A DNA stretch of 64,000 nt from Apostichopus californicus. Taxonomy: Eukaryota; Echinodermata; Holothuroidea; Aspidochirotida; Stichopodidae. Both the position numbers and the translations under genes were made by a program. A model generated the notes under the pieces. That model was not told where the DNA came from. It did not search any database and saw only the letters and a program-made list of their open reading frames with translations. Position 1 is the first letter of the stretch; each line of letters opens with the position of its first letter. This document shows, in pieces, positions 1 to 12,276 of this stretch. The DNA lies in assembly GCA_020650975.1 (NCBI GenBank), contig JAIPMN010000521.1, forward strand, positions 6,516 through 70,515, written 5' to 3'.

Positions 1-408
1 CCCCCCCCCCCCCCCCCGCAACGGTAAAAGCAGGGGAAGGAGATTATACTAGAGACTTGCATGATTTGAATAGCGATAATGGACGGGTTGTTTGTAACAA
101 ATATATTGCATAACAACAATTCCACGTTCATTCAAAGCGTTTTGTTAAATATAGAGAAACTGAAAATCACCACTCGATATAATGAGACAGAGCTACCTGG
201 TCGGGCGTCTACTCAATTAAAGCAACCCATAAGTTAAACTGTGAAAAGGCCTTAATTCATCATAGTCAGTGGCGTGGTCGGAGATTTGGACGTACGGGAT
301 ATTGGGGGGGGGTGGGACATTACAATGAGAGAAACCTTCGGGGCGCAGAAAGCGGATGATATTAATGTGAGCGTGGATCGCGAAGCGATCTCGACGTGGG
401 GTCCAAGA

Positions 409-421
409 CCCCCCCCCCCCC
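409..421. repeat. Poly(C) tract, 13 nt
   Basis: A run of 13 C inside a locally GC-rich patch (about 290-520) with several shorter G or C runs. It is one of many such tracts in the window. The GC-rich patch creates a spurious proline-rich minus-strand frame. Confidence 0.85.
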
Positions 422-2303
422 ACCTCCAATGGGGATCTTAGTTGAGGTGAAGTTGGCGAAGGCCTGAAACTTTGCGGTTTGCGCCGAAGAGCTCTCTCCT
501 TTGGAGGGGGGGTGGGGACGGGATATGTCTTCAAGTTAATAAAAAGAAACGAATAAAACGTGCAGCAGATGTGGGTTGAGGCAGAAGTGACGTCTTACCA
601 GGAGATAGAACTAACCTTGAATGCAAGAGGCGGGAAGGGAGGTCTCAAAGTTTGAAGAGGGAGGATAATCTATATGTCCCATATATATTGCTTCAAACAG
701 AAGGATTTTTTTAGAGAGGTTGGAGAATCGCCTTACAATCTATCTGGTATCAGTATATTTAGCACGAACCAAATTATCTATCCACTTCCTGTTACGGGTG
801 GAGTGCAGTTGAAAATGTATGGCACTACCTACCGCTTGCGTACGCAAGTATAAACCAATGGCAACCAGGCGCGCTTTCTACTGGTATGGGGTGTACAATC
901 CCTCCCACTTTTAAAAGCCTAAATATGTTTCAGAATGTACCATTTCACGTCTAAAATTGTAATTTTTTATTAGGGGAGGATTCGCAGATCACCCTCCTAG
1001 GGAGTCGGTTGAAAGACCTCCGGGTTACACCCCTCCTTTTTAAAATCCTTGATATGCCCCAGGCAATTTGTCCATAAATAAATGCTACTTATCGCTTTAA
1101 GCCAATGTAATTTTAGAACAGCTTCGTCCTCATCAACGTAGGATAATACTTCTTTGGCATTATACTTGGTTATAACTTCATTCTGTTTTGCAGATGGATA
1201 TCGATCGTAGATAAGCTATAATCTGTCTTTCTATTCTCTCCTTAAACCTCTGTCTTTTATTCTCGTCTTAAACTGGATTCTCTTATACTTAAACCACCAA
1301 ATTCAAGTATGAAGAAAGGATTTGAAGAATAGAGGGGGTAACGCTGCATCGATTTAGGTACAAATGTGATATTGACCTAATACCCCAAACAAGACACGCT
1401 GTTCAATAATAGGAACTAGCGTTTTTATCCAGGCACCATCTGTATAACTAATTGCAGATTATTACAAAAGAAAATCAGAGCTAAGGGTATATGACAGTTA
1501 CCTCCCGAATGGATGTTACACAAATCCTCCTTATATAACGCTTTTCCCCGACTGGAGAGATTTTCAAAGTGATAGAATTCTTAAAAAACCAGTAGACCGC
1601 ATCGCCGAGCCTCTGTATTAACTACAATGAGGTGAGGTGGGGGAGGGAGGGAGTGAGGTGGGGGGGGGGGTAAGTTATCCCCCAAATTCCCGTTTTCGTT
1701 TTTCTTTCTTTCCCCTTTCCCTCCAAAACATTCTAGGGTCAACATAGTGAATGCGCAGATTGAAGAACTCAGTACTGCGTAAATTAGTTACGGAATACTA
1801 GGCAGCGTTAGCATCCGGGACATTTTGCCGGTACCGTGCCATGGTCATACTTCCATGGTAGTACATAGGCTTTCATTGTATAGCAGGATAGTAAGTCAGG
1901 CTGATATACAAAAAAAATATGTCCAGACGATTAATGCGGTAAGCGACATAAGACATAAAGTTATGAACATTAATATGAGTTCTTTATTTGTATGCCCTAC
2001 AAGTGTGTGTGCTTCTGTTTTGTTTCACCGGAGCCGACTGGGTGCGTGAGGGTATCAAAATTGGGAAAAGACAAACGCCGCAAGACCCCTCCCTTGATGC
2101 GACAATTGACACCCGGGCACTGCCCGACTGCTTAGTCAACCGTAGGATAATGCGAAGATATGCCCCGCGTAAAATCGCAAAATCAGCTTCCTAAATTGTA
2201 TACGCAGATTCTCGTGCTATCTCAATATAGATTAAGATTAAATTTGTACTGAGTCAATTATCAAACTTCTTCAAACCAGAAGCGGTCCGTATTTTAAGGT
2301 TAT

Positions 2304-2545
2304 GCTGTATTGGCCCCAAATATGCTAGATATTCAAATATGGTCACCTTTGGTCAAAATTCTTGAACTGTTTTTAACTGTTTTTATGACAACCTTCGGGG
2401 AAATTCTCCTCAATTAGACATTCAGTCATCCAGTGTGTTCCTTAAAAATGTCTGAGAACAATTTGGAGAGTAAAGACCTCCAGGAAAAATACTTTTTGAA
2501 AACTCCTAGCAGTAATAGCATGCTATAATTTGGGGCCTTTACTGA
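2304..2545. mobile_element. MITE-like inverted-repeat element, copy 1
   Basis: The left end reads CTGTATTGGCCCCAAAT and the right end, reversed, reads CAGTAAAGGCCCCAAAT, so the ~240-bp segment is bounded by imperfect inverted repeats. The internal stretch ATGTCTGAGAACA followed by CCTCCAGGAAAA recurs in the same order in a second copy near 21885-22249. No transposase frame is present, so it would be non-autonomous. No clear target-site duplication was found, so the ends are approximate. Confidence 0.4.
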
Positions 2546-2657
2546 CTACCTTTAAGTATATAATCACATAACATGACCAGTTATTTAAGTGTTTCTGGTG
2601 CAGTGACGGTGTACATATTAGGCCTATATAATGCTTACCTCTTCTTTGAATACATCA

Positions 2658-2689
2658 CGGTAATTAACTCTCGCGGTAATTAACTCTCG
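2658..2689. repeat. 16-bp tandem duplication
   Basis: CGGTAATTAACTCTCG occurs twice in direct tandem with no difference between copies. It is a short local duplication with no gene context. Confidence 0.8.
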
Positions 2690-2967
2690 CTGCACATTCA
2701 GCTTCCGTTCTTCGCAACAAAACTTGGCGGCGATGTACTACGTACGGTACTACTTTAATTCCACAAGTAATAATTAGTATTCCTCAAAGGTCATTAGCAC
2801 ATAGATGTTGACGCAAATATAGATGACAAAATTACGGTCACTTTCCTATGGATCCAACATGCCATATAATATTCCATATAGCCGTCACTGGTAGAAACAC
2901 GAGAACATTTATAGACGATTTTCTAATTTTGTAAATAACCAAAGTCTGTAACGTTCAGTTTCAAATA

Positions 2968-2986
2968 TGTATATATATATATATAT
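2968..2986. repeat. TA microsatellite
   Basis: A run of alternating T and A of about nine dinucleotides in non-coding DNA. Confidence 0.8.
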
Positions 2987-4350
2987 TCGTTTCATTCAGT
3001 TATCATCCATCCAACTACATCTCGCTGACATAAATCTTCATCGACTAAGGAATAGATTTCTTTTGTCCTCTGAAGTCCAAAGCTGTGAACTTTGAAGGAG
3101 AAGGAAACACTGAGAAAGGAGCGCAAATAATCGATAGGTTTACAAAAATACAAGGTAAACAAATGTCTCCGTTCCGTCCTCCCCGCTGAGTGTCAGCTTA
3201 CACTATATAGCTCTTAGGTTAAGGTAACGGGTTTGGTTCTGTTCCTCAACAAGATGTATAAAATGACGTTTGAACTTTTTAATCTGAACCAGTTTGGTCT
3301 CAGCTTGCACTTTTCAGAATTACATGTCAGAGCCCAACGTATCTCGATTACACTATTGACCTGAGCCGCACTTGCCAACGATACATAAACCTGGTCATCA
3401 ATGGAGAGCTCCTGGCGTTATGCCAAGTTATGATTGGCTAGGATTAGGGGCTCGTCCTGGACCTCTATTTACGCGTACGCGATTGCAATGGAAATGAAGA
3501 TGTGTTATATAATAGCTTCCACGAAATGCGATTGGGCAATCTCCGAAGCAAGTTTCAGGAGAAGTATATTTTCCTCGGCAAGACGCTGTATAGTTCACCT
3601 TTCACCTGCAAACGAACACACTACAGCAAAGCAATATGACGTAACGAACCAAGTGAATGCTACTCCACCATTCCATTACATACAGACACAATATAGTTTG
3701 TCTTTCTATTCTTGTTTCTTTTCCTTTCTGGTATACGTCTTATTCTTTTTGATATTTGTTATCTTTCGTATATTTGTTGTTGTCGGCTTTTAATACTTTG
3801 TAGCTGTTTTTTTTCCTTCATGTATAGTGTGTTCATTTAATGCTTGTCACGATTAGTTTGGTTTCCATTATACCTGCTGTAACGTTTTATAAGTGTTACA
3901 TCAGAAAGTGAATGTGAAATTGAAAAAAGAGCAAAAATAAGTTTTGTAATGATCTCAGTTCCAAGTAACGAATTTTATCTTCGACCAACAGACGTATATA
4001 GATAAATGTGTAGTATCTGTTTTCTGTAAAATAGATGGCTCACCAATCTTAAACAAGATCAAGTGTATAGTATCTATTCACTTTCGAAGAGACTCGTACA
4101 TGGAGGTAGCTTGGCTACATTTAAGGGGATGCCAGATAGCTGCCCACCCCCCCCCCCCTCCTGGGATTGAGAGAGGAGCAACTTGTTTTATTTTGCCCTA
4201 TTGGGTGAATTTTCTTAAAATGAACTATGTATCATATAAAAAAAAATAATGAAAAAAGTCAAATGAATAAGCATTCAACGGTAACGAATGGACGCTGATC
4301 AGTATACGCCGTATAGGGCTGTGTTCGAATCCTCAATAAAGCTCGGAAAT

Positions 4351-4373
4351 CGAGTCCATTTTCTGTGGACTCG
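4351..4373. other. Perfect 8-bp hairpin
   Basis: CGAGTCCA at 4351-4358 pairs exactly with TGGACTCG at 4366-4373 around a 7-nt loop. A second smaller stem (CTCGG with CCGAG) follows at once. It lies in non-coding DNA and no T-run follows, so I give it no function. Confidence 0.5.
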
Positions 4374-7300
4374 GCTCGGGCTTGAGACCGAGCGCAGGCA
4401 AGTCTACCAATGACTACATTCTTTCCGACCGACACCAAGGCATGCGTTATAGTCCTTTCAATAAAATAATCAAAATTTCAATTTTTTTTACCGCAGCTCA
4501 GTGTACAAAGACGGTTTTGTTGTTTTGCTTTATTTTTTAACTGCCTGGATTATTAACCATGATTATCTCTTTAACATTTAAACAATACCAATAATCTAAT
4601 CTCCTCAATTCATATCTCGAATCTTTCCGCCTCATCCAATACGACATATTAATATTTATACGGAAAATAATTAAGCAGTGTTACTATACAGTTAATTTAC
4701 CGTAAACCGGTACGAAACCATGCATGTCAGTATTGGGATATAGTTAACAGTAAATATGCCTCTTTTTAGCCACAGTATTTGTAAATACCACTTCTATCAG
4801 AGAAAATAAACCACTCAATCATTTGATGTATTAATAAAAATGACGTAACCTTGAATCACTAGTGGCTCATTCGTATCATGTTAAGACTTGCTCAAGTCAC
4901 CTATCTAGTTTATGAAGGCGCCTGCCGTTTAGAGAAGGGAAAAAACTCAAACAGACTTTTTGTTTTTGTTTCAATACGCTGTGGCAGATTGAACACCCGT
5001 GATATGTGGGCCCCAGTTGCACTCCATGCCAAGTAAAATGACCCCCTCCCCTCTGCCCCTCCAAGACGGCTTGAGAAGAAATTCGACGCCTATGGTCTCT
5101 CTCATATACATTAATGATGATAATTAACGTTTACACATACAGTCACTTCCGTCGCTTTTTAGTCGAACATTTCTCAGAAAGATTTCTAGAAATATACCAC
5201 AATATACTGATCAATGGCTGGTATTGATTAAATGCACAGTGATATTGTGTCTTTCTTGCAACTATATACGGCTACTGAGAAATTAACATTAGTTCATCTG
5301 TGTATTATTATTTTTCTCTCTCTTTAATATGTAAATTAGACAATACAATACTACTACACGAAGCCTCACACCTCAGTACGCATCAACTGCCCTGCCAACA
5401 TTCACTGCTGTTGATTGTATGTGAGTATTAGTCGGTTATCGATTTGCGTGCACCCTGGTGAGATTTCTGTGAATTTCAGGGATATATATAAATGCCAGGG
5501 TTTTGGATTGATTCCAATCATCCATGGAACTATTGACTATTATTATTATCAGTAACAGCAGGTTGGTCATTATCGGTTAATGAAGAATGTATGTTCAAAC
5601 ATGAGCAAGCAGCAGGCAATCTGTTATAGCATACAAAACTGTTTTTTTTCTTTACAAATTCTATCAAGATTGCGAACGGTGTAACCGTGTATGAACCATA
5701 TAACTAACAGGAGAAATCCGACGGTGGTTTAGTGGTCAATGGCACCAATATAGATAACTCGTTACCCACCTATAGATTCTGCCTCAGGCAACTAAAAAAT
5801 GTCAGACACAGAACTCGACACATGCTGTTGAGTTATGTTGCGAAATTTGAAGAATGCTTGATCCGAAACCGCCTATGTATCGGCTATAGGCATATAGTTT
5901 TCAATTACTGAGAGTCTTTAACAAGAATGCACTCATCCACCCCCCCCCCCCTCTCCGACCCGTTCTGCATATTTCGATACATACCATAATGACAACACTG
6001 CATGGATGGCGGAGCCGGGCTTGGGGGGGGGGCTCTATTCCCCCTCCCGACTCCATGTCTAAACAAATTCAATCGAAATAACCCATACGTTGGCAAACAT
6101 AATATTCATATAGCTTAATATAAACTGGCTAAAATCATTCATACCATGAATTAAAATTTGAACGCGCCAAGTTGATTAAAACAACAAGCATTCCTGCATC
6201 GCACACGGTGCTACTGCCAAATGACATACCCGACTTGAATTTCCGTTACATCATATTGCAAATCTGTAAAGTAGTCCTTTTACAGAGAACTAATAACGAA
6301 GCCTGAATAACAAGTAAATATTTCACTTGATCAAGTCTCCCCAAGGGTGGAATTATTTCCCAAAATGACTGGAAAATTAAGATGAATACTAAAATAAATC
6401 ATGATCATTACATATGATCTGTGGCCTACACGTCATCATAACTAGAAAACTCTACAGAAGGCCCTGTTTTTGGGTCCTCACATTCAAACGTTATATCCCC
6501 AACATTTCAACAGATTTGGACAACGCCGTTTACCCGGGCTAAGTTGTATAACCCCACCTCTCACGAGGGGCTTGATAAAGCTCGGGCTAGCCCCGTTCCC
6601 ATGCACGCAGAAGAAGAGTGGAGCAATTTGCTCTCCCCTCAATAGGTTGATTAATTAAGGAGGTAGCAAGCCCGCGTTCGTGGGAACAGGCTATAGGAGG
6701 AGCAGCACTTCTTACGTTTTCAGAAAATGACCTCAAATGACATTCAAATTTATAAACATATGATTGCATGTATATGTGTGGAAATTTAACTCACACAAAC
6801 CATTGACGATATTTCAGCCAATAATCGAATGGAAGAAAATGACGAAATGGCAGTCATTCAAACACGGTGGCAATCAGTGACATCATTTCGGCAGAATCGC
6901 ACGATCGCTGTAGCCAGGAAGTTCTTAAGGAACGTCTCCCTGTTGTAGCTCAGCTGAAAACTTACAACTGACCTAATAAGAACATATCCAGTACCAACAA
7001 AAAAGGATTTCATTTGATCTTTGAAGTTGACCCTTTATATTGTGATGTACTGCATCTTCATCTCATCGGGTATCTTAACCTGAACAATACAGAGGCTATC
7101 AATATCAATTGACCAATCGAATGTAAAGACACTGCCCTTAGCAACCATTCAATACAGCTTCACTATAGCTTAGGCTAAAATCAATTCGTTAAGGAGAGTT
7201 AAATACCTCGTTAGGCAGACTCTTTTTCAAACTTAAACTGCATCAATAGCGAAGGCCTGTATAAATCAATTAACACAAATCTCATCAAATCGATCATTCA

Positions 7301-7690
7301 TATACCTAAAGTTTCCCTTTCTTAATATCAGAGTCATGTGAAATTGTATCAAAGCATTCCTTCTTTGTTCTTTTTAAGTTTGTTTTCTTTAATTTCCTTT
7401 CCATATTTCGTCTTATTTCTTAAAGTAGGCCTATATATACCCTCATATAGCATTAAATACATCGCAACACTTCTATTAATAACATGGGTATCAGGACTAT
7501 GTAGCTCGGACATTCCGAATTCTTCTCATCTAAATGAAGATAAATACTTTAATAAATCAATAACAAACTTGACCCCTCTGCCATAGGACTTAACAGGACA
7601 AGGGTCATTCCATTGCTAAATACATACTTTAGATGTTGAGAATAATATTTCTCTATACACACACCTCGCCATTCGAGTACACAGTTTGCC

Positions 7691-7799
7691 GACGTATAAC
7701 ACCGACGTATAACACCGACGTATAACACCGACGTATAACACCGACGTATAACACCGACGTATAACACCGACGTATAACACCGACGTATAACACCGACGT
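7691..7799. repeat. 13-bp minisatellite, about 8 copies
   Basis: GACGTATAACACC repeats head to tail with starts every 13 bases from 7691 to 7795. The copies are essentially identical, so the array is young or homogenised. It produces spurious minus-strand frames with a repeated VGVIRRCYTSVLY pattern. No gene is adjacent. Confidence 0.95.
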
Positions 7800-7824
7800 T
7801 TCATGAAGACGATCAATCATGTTG

Positions 7825-7863
7825 AGGTGATGGTGTCAGGTGATGGTGTCAGGTGAGGGTGAC
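7825..7863. repeat. Second 13-bp repeat, 3 copies
   Basis: AGGTGATGGTGTC occurs twice and is followed by the diverged AGGTGAGGGTGAC. It begins about 25 bases after the first 13-bp array and has the same period but an unrelated unit. Confidence 0.85.
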
Positions 7864-10192
7864 GCAGGCGGTGACAGGAGTAGGTGTAATGATTGTGCAT
7901 TGTACTTTTACTAATATTTGTCATATTTAAATGAGACAAAAATTCGGCCAAGATCATTACACGTTTTAAGAGAGATGTATAACCTCCAGCGCCATATTGG
8001 AGGGGGTGGTGATAGTGCGTACTATAGATCAATCTACAGACAAACGTGTCCCCTGTCCCTTCACCTTTATTACACTATATTGGCATTAAGTGAGTTTTCA
8101 TTCTCCCGGGAGTCGTATTAATGAATTAGGAAATGAGTATACGATTGATTTCTCAAGATTTTACACAATGCCATTATGTATTCTGGAGTGAACGACTTGC
8201 ATAATTGACTTTGTATAGCACGGTAGCACCCCTAATATTTCCCAATATTAGTGTCTACAGTTTTGGTCCCCTGTTTGGTATACCTCCCCTTCACTCTTTT
8301 CCACTTTCCTTATTCATGCTGTTCCCTGCGTAGTTATGTTCCCATAGTTCAGTGACTCTGTAACCATTAAGTCCCATTGTTTGCTTATTTAAGCTCTGCT
8401 TAGAGGAGCCAAGAACTAGGAAGAATGCTAACACAGTGTATCGACGTGTGTTTAAGCAGTGAAGCCTAGACAAAAGTGAGGGCCCTTTGCGTTGTACGGC
8501 AAATAGCCAGATCATATATGTACGTGTTCATACATACATTGTAAATTCGAATTTGAAACTGAATTTGATATTACCCGCTTTTTCGAAAGAGTAGGTGTAC
8601 TTTGTACACACATACATACATGCGCCTTCGTGAATGTAGAGGTTACGATATCATTGAAACAAAAAAGTCATCATTCTAGTCCCACAATATGCTAGAAAGT
8701 TAAATTTAAAAACAAATAAGACTATAGTCAATGATATGCCAACTTATTGTACCCAAGTTCACGGACATCCACAAGGCATTTTGTTATCAGACTAAGCATT
8801 TAATGGTGTCATAATGTTGAGCCTCTTCAAAGGCGTTCGAGGACTAGAATCTCGGCGGAATAGTATATTTTTAAACTTGTAACAATCATCGTGATACGAC
8901 TTCACAACGTGAAGTGATGGCGCACTTCCCAAATTTATCCGTCGCAAATCTATATCTGACGGTAAGCCAAATGTTTTAGATCGACGTTTTAGATTGTTTT
9001 AGATTGACGTCGACTTAGTGAGGAGGGGTGGGTAATACATCTTAAGATTGTGATGAGAAAGTTTCAAAATGTCAAGGAACAAGTCGATCTTTAATGTGAA
9101 AAGTTATTCTTTCGAAAAATATGAGGATATACAGTAGTCGGAAATCTTCAGGAGAAAAGTTATTTTGAAATATATTTGTCAAAATATATATAGTGGACAG
9201 TGTGAAATGAAATTTCTATGCATGTAGTTGAAATTGCAAGGAAAATGTCAAATTTGGCCGAAAAATAATAGTCGCAACTGTGAGATGTGAAAGTCAAAAT
9301 TTCGACTCAAGGTGAACTAATAACATTTCGAGAGACAACTCTTGACATTACCAGTGTCCAATTGGGGCCCCGTACGGAGAACATCACAAAACCCACAAGC
9401 TTATCTCCCCCCCCCCTTAGCACTTCAGTTGGTGATGGAGGTGGGTGAAATGGGAAGGGGTGTCAAGAGGGGTCAACAAAGGGATACAGTGACAAGAAAC
9501 ATTTTGAAAAGAAATTAAGCATGTCTCATCTTTCCCTCTGCCCACAAAAGGACCAAGTTAACATGCCATTCATCACAATTTCCAAATCCCTCGAAACTGT
9601 GGAAGGGAATAACCCAATTAGTGAACTCACTGCACATGAACATAGCTGCACCCAACATTTTCCTTCACAGAGGCATGCATAACACACAGAATAACTAAGC
9701 CATCTTGAAAAGAAGAAGTAAAAAGTCATCAATCAGTAAATAACAACAAAAGACAATTCTCATTGATTATAACTACAAATGATTTTATTAATTTAGTTAA
9801 CTGTGCTTTGGAGCTACTATACAAAATCTATTTACCTCTCTCCCAAAATTTCCTTGTTAAATTAACCCTTAGAAATCATTATGATAATGGTCTATGACAG
9901 GAGGTTATTGGACATGGCTACATTCTAGACAAAATCCAACATTATACAGTCTTATATTATTTATTATTATAAATGTGCAAGGCTGTAAATGAACTATTCA
10001 TCTTAAATGCTCCTCTTCCCAAAAGTTTGAGCAGAAATGAGACAGACCAGCTCCTCAAGTACATGAGCTTGTCCCTTCACACGATTCACATATTTTTTGA
10101 CAAAATTCCTAAGTAAATTCCTCCCCTTCCCCCTCCAAATAAAAGTAATAAAAAAAAATACCCATAACCAACTATGTGATTACTTAGCAAGA

Positions 10193-10371
10193 TTACAGCT
10201 TAAATTCTTGATCAAGTAGCGAAAATGAAGACTTAAACAAGACGAACGGCTTTGGCCAAATTAGTCGACTACCATGAACTCTGACAGTATCGCAACGATG
10301 TATGTTCTCTTTGTTAGAGCTAATGGTCCCATATTCACCAACAAGACTAATGTATGCATCATGCACCATAC
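10193..10371 (-). CDS. Unidentified gene, exon 2
   Basis: Residues 101-159 and the stop codon TAA at 10193-10195. The acceptor is gtaacag. The frame is open throughout and begins GMVHDAYISLVGEYG. The intron between the two exons is 777 nt. Confidence 0.5.
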
Positions 10372-11449
10372 CTGTTACATGAAAAGGTAACCTCTTTTCA
10401 TGGTTTACATTCAGACATTGCCTAGCAACCTGATAATCAACGCCAAAAAAGCTTGAAAATTTCTAAGTAATGTTTGTTAACGATGGATTACTCTTCACAC
10501 AACCATTACATGCTGTCTATTTCTTGGGAGGTTGCCAAGATTTTACTATTCTAAGAAATCAAGCAAGATATAGCACACAAGAAATATGGGAGAAACTTGA
10601 AAATATGAGAGAAACTATTTTTATTGCTTAAGAGGACATTATCTAGCAAATGAAATAGAAAAAATTAAGATGTAGTATGCTCCCATTGCTGGGGTAAAGC
10701 AAGTGGTCCCCGTTATATCATAGACTAATTTCCACTTTCAAACACATGAACTTTGGAATGTGATGACGGAATATAAGTAACTCGAACCTGCGACGAGTAT
10801 GAAATGATTCAACATTGGGGTGATTAAAAAATAGAAAGAAATTGTGGTCGAATTCAACCCGTGAGTTTTCATAACTTTAAAATGAAAAAAAAAAAAAACA
10901 TTACTTAGAGATGATGAAATAAATATGGCCAGGTTTTTTAATAAACTAATGATAAAAACTAACTATAAATATAATCTAACCTCATGAAATAAAGCAAATA
11001 TTAAACTTTTGATCAATTAATAGTTACTTAATGGAAGCAAGGAAAATTCTTTAGTTCTGAAAACATATTTTTCACAACATGATAAAATATGTCACAGAAA
11101 GAAAACAGATTTTTCGATATTGATTAAAATATATCTCAAAAGATTTACCAGTAACTTGGGTCATGTACAGTTTTATGCCTCTACCGTAACATACATTACA
11201 GATCGACATACGTGAGGGAAGATCCTGAACGGAAAAATATGTGCGATCAAAACCACGAAACTTCAAAGGATACTTAAGCTTTGACTTTATTATCGTTGGA
11301 ACTTCTTCCTGACCTTGCCAAAACCCAAAAGAATGTAAATACCAAGCGTGAAAATTGAAATTCCAATTGGAAAACACTCGTCTAAGGCTGTTGAACGGTA
11401 GATTCAGAAGGAAGAGGGTGACCCTAGAGGGGGTCATTGGGGGCGCCAT
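10193..11449 (-). CDS. Unidentified two-exon gene, 159 residues
   Basis: I do not recognise this protein. Exon 1 runs from ATG at 11449 down to 11149 (301 nt, 100 codons plus one base) with donor CTG/gtaaat. Exon 2 runs from 10371 to 10193 after acceptor gtaacag and ends in TAA. The single base carried over and the two bases at the exon 2 start make one glycine codon, so the frame continues exactly. An in-frame TAA four codons upstream of the ATG fixes the start.

The N terminus (MAPPMTPSRVTLFLL, then SLRRVF) is basic and hydrophobic without acidic residues for about 47 positions, as in mitochondrial targeting peptides. The middle has a CNVCYGRG motif, and the C-terminal part reads DTVRVHGSRLIWPKP. 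No membrane segment is obvious.

It lies about 800 bp downstream of the light chain gene on the same strand. Its own promoter is likely but not visible. A possible AATAAA on this strand is at 9960-9965. Chance assembly of two frames remains possible. Confidence 0.5.
11149..11449 (-). CDS. Unidentified gene, exon 1
   Basis: Residues 1-100 of the unidentified protein plus the first base of codon 101. It includes the putative mitochondrial presequence and the CNVCYGRG motif near residues 84-91. The donor is CTG/gtaaat. Confidence 0.5.
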
Positions 11450-12247
11450 ACGAGAATGTTACCAGTCAATAGGCTAGGGTAGATAGGTGTGTGTAAGTTA
11501 AGGAGACAGGTAACTAAGAGAGGAGTGAAGCCAATCAATATCTATTTATCAGGGGATGATAACTTCAGTGTTCAAATTTTGTGTAGCAGCCATGACGGCC
11601 CTGAAGTTTGGGTCAGATTATAAAATACTACATGGTTCTTGTGTTAATAAAAACTGTTATACCCATTTTTGCCCTTGTATATAGCAATTTGCCCATTATG
11701 CAATAGCCTTTTGCGATGCCTGATAGATCATTCCCCGATTGAGAAATTGACAGGGATGTCATGAGAATATTAGGAGATTTGACAAATTTTAGGTCAAGGT
11801 AACATGATGCTACGATCAGTTTTATATATCTTTAACATAGCCATCTTTCTCTTAACCTACTGATATGGTTTGTATAAAATCACATATATGTTGCTGTAAA
11901 ATTTCCTTCAGTTCAGCAACAAGTGATTCTCCCAAATGTATGATGGGGATTATGAGGAATTAGGGAGGAGGGAAAGGACTAATGTCAAATTCAAGCATTC
12001 TTACTACTTGGTCTGAATGGTTCATACTGGCGATAACATAACGGATGATATTGAGAATAATATATAAAATGTATCAAAATAAGTTCCCTCATCACTAAAT
12101 AACTATTGCTGCTACTATTTTAAGCTTACAATGGTTGGTAGCCTACTATATGTGACTGCACAGTGTAGAATGTAGAATTCTGTCTGTGGATATAAAGCAA
12201 ATGCACCAATAAATCAGAGGGAATTTTGTCAATTTGTTCACACCAAA
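11450..12247. other. Spacer / light chain 3' UTR
   Basis: Between the start of the unidentified gene and the light chain stop codon. It must hold the light chain 3' UTR and polyadenylation site, but I see no canonical AATAAA on the minus strand here. The dispersed repeat fragment at 11567-11588 lies inside it. Confidence 0.5.
11567..11588 (+). repeat. Dispersed repeat fragment A
   Basis: AGTGTTCAAATTTTGTGTAG plus CA (22 bases) is found identically at 18228-18249. Both are followed within ~60 bases by a related ATAAAATA segment, so they look like fragments of one old dispersed family. Confidence 0.5.
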
Positions 12248-12276
12248 TTAGTTGGAGAGGATCAGCTTCACAAAAT
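12248..12276 (-). CDS. MYL6: Light chain exon 6 (C terminus)
   Basis: 29 nt after acceptor cgtctctacag coding DFVKLILSN and TAA. It is far below open-frame length but matches the family C terminus and the required phase. Confidence 0.9.

Larger units (their letters stand above)
1..10192. other. Gene-poor left flank
   Basis: I find no supportable gene in the first 10 kb. The open frames are short, lack good splice contexts or sit on low-complexity DNA. What is visible: poly(C) or poly(G) runs (1-17, 409-421, 1660-1670, 4147-4158, 5940-5951, 6023-6032, 9407-9416), a MITE-like element near 2304-2545, 13-bp tandem repeats at 7691-7863, and a TA microsatellite near 2968-2986. Exons of a gene extending in from the left cannot be excluded. 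Confidence 0.6.

Noticed and set aside
217-534. Proline-rich 105-residue minus-strand frame
   Set aside because: Created by poly(G)/poly(C) runs; no domain, splice sites or family resemblance.
4270-4335. Possible tRNA gene or SINE head (GTGTTCGAATCCTC)
   Set aside because: A B-box-like string is present, but no convincing A box or cloverleaf stems.
6580-6700. Possible small inverted-repeat element
   Set aside because: A short palindrome (GAGCAATTTGCTC) and weak outer inversion are present, but no second copy or clear ends.
10084-10117. Alternative last exon for the light chain
   Set aside because: The splice would give YEGILSKNM and stop, a poor match. The exon at 12248-12276 gives the expected YEDFVKLILSN.
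10770-10800. B-box-like string on the minus strand (GCAGGTTCGAGTTAC)
   Set aside because: No A box at the right distance and no tRNA-like stem; probably chance or a decayed SINE fragment.
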